DNA of 64,000 nt from an uncultured Victivallales bacterium (GTDB lineage Bacteria > Verrucomicrobiota > Lentisphaeria > Victivallales > UBA1829), in the NCBI GenBank assembly GCA_944391115.1, contig CALXSJ010000007.1:62001-126000 (forward strand), in the 5' to 3' direction. This document shows, piece by piece, positions 42,803-50,688 of this stretch (position 1 is its first letter; each line of letters begins with the position of its first letter). Below the pieces are notes generated by a model, which had not been told where the DNA came from, made no database searches, and was given only the letters and a program-made list of their open reading frames with translations. A program made the translations under genes and the position numbers.

Positions 42803-45211
42803 ATGAAAGTATCACTGAACTGGCTGAAAAATTATATCGAACTGAAGTCTACGCCCGAGGAACTGGCGAACACGCTGACGATGGCGGGACTTGAAGTGGA
42901 AGAGATCACAACCCGCGGCGTGATTCCCTCCGGCGTAGTTGTCGCAAAAATCGTCAGCCGCGAAAAACACCCGAATTCCGACCATCTGTCCGTCTGCCAG
43001 GTCGATGCGGGAGGCGGGAACATCCTTCAGATCGTCTGCGGCGCTCCGAACTGCGACGCGGGCAATGTGGTTCCTCTGGCGACCATCGGCACGGTTTTTC
43101 CTGATCCGGAAGGGGGGAAGGACTTCGTTATCAGCAAATGCAGACTGCGGGGCATCGAGTCTTTCGGCATGATGTGCAGCGAACGCGAGCTCGGAATCAG
43201 CGATGAGCACGGCGGGCTGATGATCCTGCCCGCGGACTATGTTCCCGGCACACCGCTCAACGATCTGATTGAAAAGGACACCGTTTATACGGTGGAGATC
43301 ACACCGAACCGTCCGGACTGGCTTTCCCACTGGGGCGTTGCGCGCGACATTGCGGCGCTCTGCGGCGGAAGGCGTTCCTTCCCGCACATGAGTCTGCCGT
43401 CGCCGGAGGGATTTGAGGACTGGAGCAGTCTTGTCACAGTCGAAGCGCAGGATCTCTGCCCGGAATACACGGCGCGCGTCGTCCGGGGCGTCACGGTCAG
43501 GGAGAGTCCGCAGTGGCTCAAGGACCGTCTGGAAGCCGTCGGCATCCGCTCGATCAACAACATCGTCGACATCACCAACTTTGTCATGATGGAGTTCGGG
43601 GAACCGCTCCACGCGTTCGACACCCGTTTTCTGGAAGGGAAGAAAATCGTCGTCCGCCGCGCCGCGGACAAGGAGAAGATCGTCGCGCTCGACGGAAAGG
43701 AATATGAACTGGACAGCAGCATGCTGGTGATTGCCGATGAGAAAAAGCCGGTCGCGATCGCCGGCGTCATGGGCGGCGAATACAGCGGCGTGCTTCCGGA
43801 TACGACCGAGGTTCTGATCGAGAGCGCCTATTTCAATCCGACAAGCATCCGCATGACCTCGCGCAAGCTCGGGCTTTCAAGCGACTCCTCCTACCGCTTC
43901 GAGCGCGGTGTGGACCGCGACATGCTGGAAAATGCCAGCTCCCGGGCGGTCTCGCTGATTCTGGAACTGGCGGGCGGCAAGCTGGTCAGTCCGCTGGTGA
44001 AGGTCGAAACGCTCAAGGAGGAGCATCCGCGCATTCTCTGCCATTTCTCGAAGATCACAAGTCTCCTGGGGATGGAGGTTCCGAACATGCGCATGGTGGA
44101 GATCTTCCGCGCCCTCGGGCTCGGCGTCTCCGACATTACGGATGACACCTGTCTCGTCACGGTGCCCTCGTTCCGCGCGGACATCCGGGAGACCGCCGAT
44201 CTCGCCGAGGAAGTCGCCCGCATTCACGGCCTGGACAAACTGCCGCGCATTCCGGTCAATGCCAAGCGGACCGTTTCGTTCCGCTCCGACGCCTATGCCG
44301 CGCTGGAACAGCTTCGCGACCAGTTCGTCGCCGCAGGCCTTTACGAATGCGTGAACACCAGTCTGATCGATGAAAAGGCGGCGCTCGGCGACCTGATCTT
44401 TGAAAAGGACGACCTGCTCGCCGTCAACAATCCGATCAGTCTGGATCTTGCGATTCTGCGTCCCTCCCTGCTTCCGGGCATGCTGGCGACGGTCAAGCGG
44501 AACATTTCGCGCAAGAACAGCGATCTGGCGCTGTTCGAAATCGGGCGCGTCTTCTGCAAGAATCCGGCGAAATATCCGGAGGAGCGCGACGAGCTTGCCA
44601 TTCTCATGACAGGAAGAGCGCACCCCGAACGCTATTCGGCGGAACGTGCCGTGACATTTGATTTCTACGACATCAAAGGCGTTCTGGAGTCCGTTCTGGA
44701 AACGCGCCGGACGGCCGATTACAAATTTGTCGCGGCGAAGGATCCGCGCTTCACGGACGGCGTCTGCGCACAGCTCATGATCGACGGCAAAGCTGCCGGC
44801 GTGCTCGGCAAGCTGAACGACAAGATGACCAAAGGCATGCGTCTCCAGCATGATCTCTACGGCGCGGTGATCCAGCTGGATCAGCTGCTGAACGCGAAGG
44901 AGAAATCCGGTCTTTACGTTCCGATCTCCCAGTTCCCGCCGGTGACGCGAGATGTGGCTTTCCTCGCTCCCGCGGACATGGAGAACAGCACCGTGATCGA
45001 CTTCATCCGGAACGCCCGGGTGCCGAATCTGGTCAGTGTCGAAATCTTCGACCTCTTCAAGGGTGCGCCGCTGAAAGAGGGAACGCGCAGCATGGCCTAC
45101 ACGCTCACGTTCCGTTCCGATGAGCGGACGCTGACCGACCAGGAAGTCAACGAGGCGCATGAAAAACTGCGCGCAAAGCTGGTTTCCGGTCTTGGTGTCG
45201 AATTGCGCTGA
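42803..45211 (+). CDS. pheT: Phenylalanyl-tRNA synthetase beta subunit
   Basis: The protein has 802 residues, the usual length. MKVSLNWLKNYIELKSTPEELANTLTMAGLEVEEI begins the N-terminal domain. An OB-fold tRNA-binding domain (VVVAKIVSREKHPNSDHLSVCQVDAG), the B3/B4 editing domain (GIRSINNIVDITNFVMMEFGEPLHAFD), the B5 helix-turn-helix region, a catalytic-like module and the C-terminal ferredoxin-fold anticodon domain (FPPVTRDVAFLAPADMENSTVIDFI) are all recognisable. A 10-pair hairpin lies after the stop. Confidence 0.97.
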   Translation: MKVSLNWLKNYIELKSTPEELANTLTMAGLEVEEITTRGVIPSGVVVAKIVSREKHPNSDHLSVCQVDAGGGNILQIVCGAPNCDAGNVVPLATIGTVFPDPEGGKDFVISKCRLRGIESFGMMCSERELGISDEHGGLMILPADYVPGTPLNDLIEKDTVYTVEITPNRPDWLSHWGVARDIAALCGGRRSFPHMSLPSPEGFEDWSSLVTVEAQDLCPEYTARVVRGVTVRESPQWLKDRLEAVGIRSINNIVDITNFVMMEFGEPLHAFDTRFLEGKKIVVRRAADKEKIVALDGKEYELDSSMLVIADEKKPVAIAGVMGGEYSGVLPDTTEVLIESAYFNPTSIRMTSRKLGLSSDSSYRFERGVDRDMLENASSRAVSLILELAGGKLVSPLVKVETLKEEHPRILCHFSKITSLLGMEVPNMRMVEIFRALGLGVSDITDDTCLVTVPSFRADIRETADLAEEVARIHGLDKLPRIPVNAKRTVSFRSDAYAALEQLRDQFVAAGLYECVNTSLIDEKAALGDLIFEKDDLLAVNNPISLDLAILRPSLLPGMLATVKRNISRKNSDLALFEIGRVFCKNPAKYPEERDELAILMTGRAHPERYSAERAVTFDFYDIKGVLESVLETRRTADYKFVAAKDPRFTDGVCAQLMIDGKAAGVLGKLNDKMTKGMRLQHDLYGAVIQLDQLLNAKEKSGLYVPISQFPPVTRDVAFLAPADMENSTVIDFIRNARVPNLVSVEIFDLFKGAPLKEGTRSMAYTLTFRSDERTLTDQEVNEAHEKLRAKLVSGLGVELR

Positions 45212-45225
45212 AGCGCCTTTCTTGC

Positions 45226-45253
45226 GCGGAAGCGGGATGTTTTCCGCTTCCGC
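45226..45253. terminator. Hairpin GCGGAAGCGG-N8-CCGCTTCCGC after pheT
   Basis: This 10-pair perfect stem lies 15 bases beyond the pheT stop and before the antiporter gene. There is no T-run after it, so a Rho-independent terminator is only probable. Confidence 0.5.
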
Positions 45254-45292
45254 CGCATATTCGGATACGCCGGGGCAAACAAAGGATGATTC

Positions 45293-46624
45293 ATGGATAT
45301 TGAAGATTTTTCCGCGAACCGCGGACCGCGCCTGAGGGCTTTGATTCCCTTCGGTGTGTTCCTTGTGTTTTACATGGGACTTTCAATTGCATCTGGCGAT
45401 TTTTACCGGGTGCCGATGACGGTTGCGTTTCTCGTCGCCTCGGCTTCCGCGCTGGTGCTGAATCACAAGGCGTCGCTGCGGAGCAAAATCGACCTTTTCG
45501 CGCACGGCATGGGCGACATCAACATCATGACGATGTGCCTGATTTTTGTACTGGCCGGCGCGTTTGCCGAAACCGCGCGGCGGATGGGGGCCGTGGATTC
45601 CACCATTCAGATTGCGCTCTCGTTCATTCCTCCCGACCTGATGCTTTGCGGCCTGTTCGTTGTCGCCTGTTTCATCTCTCTTGCGATCGGGACGTCGGTC
45701 GGTACGATTGTGGCGCTGACGCCGATTGCGCTCGGCGTGACGCAGACACTGGGCATTTCCGGGGGACTCTGCCTCGGCGCCGTGGTCGGAGGTTCCATGT
45801 TCGGCGACAATCTCTCCATGATTTCGGACACCACCATCGCCGCGACCCGGACGCAGGGCATTGAGATGCGGGAGAAATTCACCGCGAATCTTCATATTGC
45901 GGCTCCGGCCGCGGTCGTGACCGTGATTCTGTATCTGATTCTGAGTCATGCGGGAGCCGCCGTCGCAGTGAAGCCCCTGAACTTGAAAATGGTTCTCGAC
46001 GTGATTCCGTATCTCTGCGTTCTTGTTCTGGCGCTGACCGGACTGAACGTCATGGCGCTGCTGATGCTCGGCACGCTGCTTGCCGGAGTGATCGGGATCG
46101 TGAACGGTTCGTTCAGTTTCTGGGAGTTTCTCGCCGCCGCGGGAGTGGGAGCCAGGAGCATGGCGGACACACTGATTGTTGCGCTTCTGGCGGGCGGACT
46201 GCTGAAGGTGATCCGTTATAACGGCGGAATCGAATATCTGATGCGGAAGATTGAGCGTCTGGTCCGGGGGCGCAGGAGCTGTGAATTCGGGATTGCGCTG
46301 CTTGTGGGAGTCGTGAATATCTTTACGGCGAACAACACCGTGGCGATTGTGATTGCCGGCCCGATTGCAAAGGATCTGGCGAAACGCTACGATGTGACTC
46401 CGGCGCGTTCCGCAAGCATTCTGGACACGACGTCATGCATCGTGCAGGGCATGATCCCCTACGGGGCGCAGATCCTGTCCGCCGTCGGACTGGCAGGCGC
46501 CGCGGCAGTCAGCGCTTCGGAGGTGATGAAATTTCTCTGCTATCCCTATGCGCTGGCGCTTTGTCTGCTTGCCTCCATTCTGTTTTTCCGCGGAAACAGA
46601 AACCGTTCCTGCGGAACTTCCTGA
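45293..46624 (+). CDS. Na+/H+ antiporter, NhaC family
   Basis: The protein has 443 residues and about twelve membrane segments. The conserved NhaC-type pieces are GAFAETARRMGAVDSTIQIAL, AIGTSVGTIVALTPIALG, GAVVGGSMFGDNLSMISDTTIAATRTQGIEMREKF (transport-core Asp/Asn) and VNIFTANNTVAIVIAGPIAK. It exchanges sodium or a metabolite pair (e.g. malate/lactate in some relatives) for protons. The start at 45293 follows AAAGGATG. Neighbours give no substrate clue. Confidence 0.85.
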   Translation: MDIEDFSANRGPRLRALIPFGVFLVFYMGLSIASGDFYRVPMTVAFLVASASALVLNHKASLRSKIDLFAHGMGDINIMTMCLIFVLAGAFAETARRMGAVDSTIQIALSFIPPDLMLCGLFVVACFISLAIGTSVGTIVALTPIALGVTQTLGISGGLCLGAVVGGSMFGDNLSMISDTTIAATRTQGIEMREKFTANLHIAAPAAVVTVILYLILSHAGAAVAVKPLNLKMVLDVIPYLCVLVLALTGLNVMALLMLGTLLAGVIGIVNGSFSFWEFLAAAGVGARSMADTLIVALLAGGLLKVIRYNGGIEYLMRKIERLVRGRRSCEFGIALLVGVVNIFTANNTVAIVIAGPIAKDLAKRYDVTPARSASILDTTSCIVQGMIPYGAQILSAVGLAGAAAVSASEVMKFLCYPYALALCLLASILFFRGNRNRSCGTS

Positions 46625-46725
46625 CTCTTTTCCGGAGAAGCTGCTTGCTTTTTGCCTTTCGACGGTTATTTTTAACCCGTGAGGGAAAACGCAAATTCCA
46701 GCGGAACTGAAAGAACGGAGGTTTC

Positions 46726-46947
46726 ATGATGAAAAGATGGATTGCACTGCTTCTTCTCTGTGCGGCGGCCGGACTGTTGTCCGCGTGCGGCGACAACGGA
46801 ACATCGGAAACCGTGAAAAGCGCGGATAAAACGGCGGATTATCTGAGCGGGAACAAGTCTGTCGAGCAGGGGAGGAAAATTGCCCGGAAACTTGACAAAA
46901 CGAATTCGGATTACAACAAGAAACTGGAAAATGCGCTGAACGAGTGA
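46726..46947 (+). CDS. Small lipoprotein, unknown function
   Basis: The protein has 73 residues with a lipoprotein signal peptide: a hydrophobic core and LLSAC, Cys21 being the lipid site. GGAGG lies 4 bases before ATG 46726 and 7 before ATG 46729, either of which may be used. A promoter-like TTGCTT-16-TATTTT occurs at 46645-46672. The mature part is a charged helical peptide (VEQGRKIARKLDKTNSDYNKKLENALNE). No family recognised; small entericidin-like or envelope spacer roles are possible. Confidence 0.75.
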   Translation: MMKRWIALLLLCAAAGLLSACGDNGTSETVKSADKTADYLSGNKSVEQGRKIARKLDKTNSDYNKKLENALNE

Positions 46948-47175
46948 TGTTTCCCCGTTTTTGTCCCGGCCGGAATCCGCTGTCCCGTTCCGGATGTGTC
47001 TTCCCGGAATATTTTCCGCATTCGGCGCTGCCGCCTGTGCGGCAGCCGCCCATCGGTCTTCCGGAAGAAAGCTCTGGAAAAAGTGTTCAGTCCGTCGATA
47101 TTTTTTTGCTTTTTCAAGATTTTGCAGTAAATTGAAGGCGGATTGCATTTAGGAACCCATGCGGATGCGGTGCGG

Positions 47176-47850
47176 ATGAAATATCAGAAAAACAAAACGG
47201 GGATGATTGATAAAGTCAAACGCAGTTTTCTGCGGATGACTTCTCCGTTCGAATTCGGGGGATCCCGGAGATCCGGTTCGCTGGCGTCCATCAATTTCCC
47301 TCCGGAAATGGCACAGCGCGACGCGGCATACTGCTGCGCCCTGAAGTTGCTGAGAGTCAATCTGTTTTCCCATTCCGACGAGGAGCGGCGGGGGATCTAT
47401 TCTCTTGCGGCGGCCCTGATCGGCATTTCTCTGGAAAAAGCGGAAAGCATCTACAAGGCCGCCCGGAATGAGCGCCGCACTCTGGAGTATGCGGAGATGA
47501 TCCGTTTCGCCGTTCTGGTGAAAAACCTTCTGGGAACCCTGAGAGATCTTGCGGATTATCAGTATTTCATTGACCAGACGGAGAATGGCATGACTGCGTT
47601 TTTCGGGAACACGCTCATCAATAATTTCAAGATATCGGACGGGACGTTTTCCAACAGTGAGATCGGGATTTACAATCTGCTGATCGGCATGCTGGATGAT
47701 GCGGAATCCACGGTTCTGGCCTCTCAGACGCAGACGCGCAAGCTTCTGACGAAGTCCGAAATGGAACGTTATGAAAAAGCTTATGCGGCCTATCTTGCCG
47801 TCTTTGAAAAAATGGATCCGAAAAATCCGCAATTCATGCCTGAAATATGA
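47176..47850 (+). CDS. Unknown helical protein
   Basis: The protein has 224 residues from ATG 47176. A TTG at 47143 and an ATG at 47203 are alternatives, and none has a strong ribosome site. The N-terminus is basic, and the remainder is predicted mostly helical (EKAESIYKAARNERRTLEYAEMIRFAVLVKNLLGTLRDL). There is no signal peptide or membrane segment. I do not recognise a family. The GC-rich hairpin at 47027-47046 lies in the gap before it. It precedes the transporter operon, but the 250-base gap argues for separate transcription. Confidence 0.6.
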   Translation: MKYQKNKTGMIDKVKRSFLRMTSPFEFGGSRRSGSLASINFPPEMAQRDAAYCCALKLLRVNLFSHSDEERRGIYSLAAALIGISLEKAESIYKAARNERRTLEYAEMIRFAVLVKNLLGTLRDLADYQYFIDQTENGMTAFFGNTLINNFKISDGTFSNSEIGIYNLLIGMLDDAESTVLASQTQTRKLLTKSEMERYEKAYAAYLAVFEKMDPKNPQFMPEI

Positions 47851-48103
47851 TATTTTCCGGATCTTCTCTTCCGGATCTTCCGTTTTTTCCGTAATTTTTC
47901 ATGTTTCCCGGTACAAAAAAACTTGTAAAATGCTGTTCCCGCATTATTTTTAGGCTTCCAGGCCGTGTGTTTCGCACATGACCGATGGGTGAGGAGTTGG
48001 CTGCTCCTTTCGTAAAATCAATACTAAACAGCTTCCGGAAAAGTTGCAGCGGGCAGCAGTACGGGAGCAAGATTCTCCATTGCGCATGGAGACCGGCAAG
48101 AAA

Positions 48104-50686
48104 ATGAAACGCAGAGTCTTTTTCACAACACTGCTGTCGGCGGGGATCACTGCAGTTGCATCCCTGTTGTTTGTTCCAGGATTGAATGCCGCCGACGCAA
48201 AGAAAACCGCGTCGGATTCCGGAAAAGCCGCAGCGGGCAGTCAGGTTTTGAAGGTTCCGCTGAGGGTCATGTCCCTTCCCGATCCGAAATCGACGGATCC
48301 CAATACCAAGGTCCAGCTGGAAATCCTTCGGGAATTCCGCAGACTGCATCCGAACATCGAGCTTTCTCCGTTCAGCGGAATTGAGATTCAGAACATCGGC
48401 ATGGAATCCCGGCTGATGCTTGCGATTGCCGGCGGTGCGGCGCCGGACGTGATCAATGTTAATTTCCGTATGTCCGATACCTATATTCAGCAGAACTTCC
48501 TCTGGCCGCTCGACAAATATATTGAAAACGATCCCGAGCTGAAAAGCATTAATAATTTTCTCAAAAGTCTTCCCGCTGCGATTCGTCCGATCGTTTATCG
48601 CGAAGGTCCGGCTGTTGGCGGTTTCCCGGCCGGAAGGCATGTCTGGGCGGTGGGAAGCAAAATTCTGGTCCGCGCCCTTTTCTGGCGGAAAGACATTTTC
48701 CAGGATGCGGGACTCGATCCGGAAAAACCGCCGAAGAACTGGGACGAGCTTCTGGAATGCGCACGGCGGATCTCCGACCCCGCGCGCAATAAATATGGAA
48801 TCAGCATGGCGAGCGGCGCTTCGTCATCATGGGATTTCATGTCTTACCTCTGGAGCGCCGGCGGGGATGCTGTGGTGCAGGACCCGAAAACCGGACAGTG
48901 GAAGGCCGCATTCGGTTCGCGGGAAGCAGCGATGGCGCTGGATTTCTACATGCGCCTCGCAACGGAACGCTGGCAGGATTCCGACGGCACGATTCAGCAC
49001 GGTTATTCCACTTTGAATTCGGATGAGCGTTCGGTGAAACTTGCCCAGCAGGCCGGAAAGCTCGGCATGTATTCCCAGTATCTGGGCGATGAACGGATGG
49101 GCGGGGATATTGATCCGGCGCTTGTCGGCATTGCTCCGTTCCCGGCCGGTCCCTCCGGAAAGGGAGCTTCGGAAATCAACGCGACGCTCAGCGGAATCTT
49201 TGCAGGCATTGCGGGCAGAACGAATTCGGAAGGGAAGTATGTTTCCGCGGATAAGATCCGCGATGCCGCCTGGGAATACATCAGCTTCATGAATTCCAAG
49301 GCCGCGCGCAAAATTTATGCGGAAACAATGGTCAGCCTTGGACAGGGCCGCTCCCTGACACCGGTTTATCTCCGGGAGTTCGGCTATACGGAATACCTGA
49401 AATACTTTCCGCCGTCCTGGGAACAGGCTTTCAATCAGGCCTTGCGGGATGGCAAGCCCGAGCCTTACGGGCGGAACTGCCAGATGGTGTATATCTATCT
49501 GACCCAGCCGCTGGACGAGGCCATGCAGCTGTTCCGGGACGGCAAGCTTCCGGAAGGCGATTCTCCCGAGATCAAGGAACAGCGCATTCAGATCCTTCAG
49601 GATATTCTGAAGAAGGCGGAAAACCGCACCAATGAACGGATGATCGGTTATATCTCTCCGCAGGAGCGGCAGAAACGCACCACGGTTGCCATCATTGTCG
49701 CCATTCTGATCGCCTGTCTCTTCTGTTTTGTGATTTACAATATCTGGAAGGTCTTTTCGCCGAAAGATTCGTATTCGGGCAAAAAGCGCGGCTGGGATTT
49801 CAAACGGAACTGGCTTGGTTATCTGATTATGATTCCCGCGCTGGTCAGCATCCTGATCTGGACGTATTATCCCATGATAACGGGTTCGCAGCTGTTCTTC
49901 CAGGAGTACCGTGTGGTGGGCGACAGCCGCTGGGTCGGATTTGACAATCTGGCCGGAGTGCTGTTCAGTGATGAATGGTGGTCTGCAATCTGGAACACTT
50001 TCCGCTACATGATGTTTATTCTGACCATCGGTTTTCTCGCCCCGATTATCCTGGCGATTCTGCTTCAGGAGGTTTCCCACGGGAAAATCGTTTACCGGAC
50101 GCTTTACTACCTGCCGGCGGTCATGAGCGGTCTGGTCGTAATCTTCATGTGGAAACTGTTTTATCAGGCGGGGTCTTCGGGAATTCTCAACCAGACTCTA
50201 AACAGTCTTGCGGGACTGATCGGTCTGGAATTTACGCCGCAGGACTGGCTGAATGATGCGAAATGGGCCATGATGGCATGCGTGCTGCCTACAATCTGGG
50301 CGGGCGCGGGCCCCGGATGCCTGATTTATCTTGCCGCTCTGAAAGGCGTTCCGGATGAAACCTATGAGGCGGCGGAGATCGACGGAGCGAACTTCTTCCA
50401 GAAAATCTGGCATGTGACGCTTCCGACCCTGAAAGCGCTGATTATCATCAACTTTGTCGGAGCCTTTATTGCATCGGCGCAGTCCGGAGGCATGATCCTC
50501 ATCATGACATTCGGACGTGCGAACACCGAGGTGGCTGAGCTGCATATCTTCAAGGAAGCTTATACGAACCTGCAGTTCGGAAGCGCCATTTCCATGGCGT
50601 GGGTGCTTGGAATGATGACACTGCTGTTCACCATTTACAATCTCAAGAGACTTTCCAAGATGGAATTCAAGACTACGGGGAAATAA
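48104..50686 (+). CDS. Extracellular solute-binding protein fused to MalF-type ABC permease
   Basis: The protein has 860 residues from ATG 48104, which starts a Sec signal (MKRRVFFTTLLSAGITAVAS); TTG 48044 and ATG 48086 are alternatives. Residues about 45-520 are a family 1 sugar-binding protein (LEILREFRRLHPNIELSPFSG, MLAIAGGAAPDVINV, RKDIFQDAGLDPEKPPKNWDELLECARRI). A membrane helix lies near 545-570. The permease domain (about 590-860) has typical helices and the EAA loop EAAEIDGANFFQKIWHVTLPTLKAL near 755. SBP and permease are normally separate proteins. The second permease starts two bases later. No ATPase gene is nearby, so a shared ATPase is likely. Substrate unknown. Confidence 0.9.
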   Translation: MKRRVFFTTLLSAGITAVASLLFVPGLNAADAKKTASDSGKAAAGSQVLKVPLRVMSLPDPKSTDPNTKVQLEILREFRRLHPNIELSPFSGIEIQNIGMESRLMLAIAGGAAPDVINVNFRMSDTYIQQNFLWPLDKYIENDPELKSINNFLKSLPAAIRPIVYREGPAVGGFPAGRHVWAVGSKILVRALFWRKDIFQDAGLDPEKPPKNWDELLECARRISDPARNKYGISMASGASSSWDFMSYLWSAGGDAVVQDPKTGQWKAAFGSREAAMALDFYMRLATERWQDSDGTIQHGYSTLNSDERSVKLAQQAGKLGMYSQYLGDERMGGDIDPALVGIAPFPAGPSGKGASEINATLSGIFAGIAGRTNSEGKYVSADKIRDAAWEYISFMNSKAARKIYAETMVSLGQGRSLTPVYLREFGYTEYLKYFPPSWEQAFNQALRDGKPEPYGRNCQMVYIYLTQPLDEAMQLFRDGKLPEGDSPEIKEQRIQILQDILKKAENRTNERMIGYISPQERQKRTTVAIIVAILIACLFCFVIYNIWKVFSPKDSYSGKKRGWDFKRNWLGYLIMIPALVSILIWTYYPMITGSQLFFQEYRVVGDSRWVGFDNLAGVLFSDEWWSAIWNTFRYMMFILTIGFLAPIILAILLQEVSHGKIVYRTLYYLPAVMSGLVVIFMWKLFYQAGSSGILNQTLNSLAGLIGLEFTPQDWLNDAKWAMMACVLPTIWAGAGPGCLIYLAALKGVPDETYEAAEIDGANFFQKIWHVTLPTLKALIIINFVGAFIASAQSGGMILIMTFGRANTEVAELHIFKEAYTNLQFGSAISMAWVLGMMTLLFTIYNLKRLSKMEFKTTGK

Positions 50687-50688
50687 TT

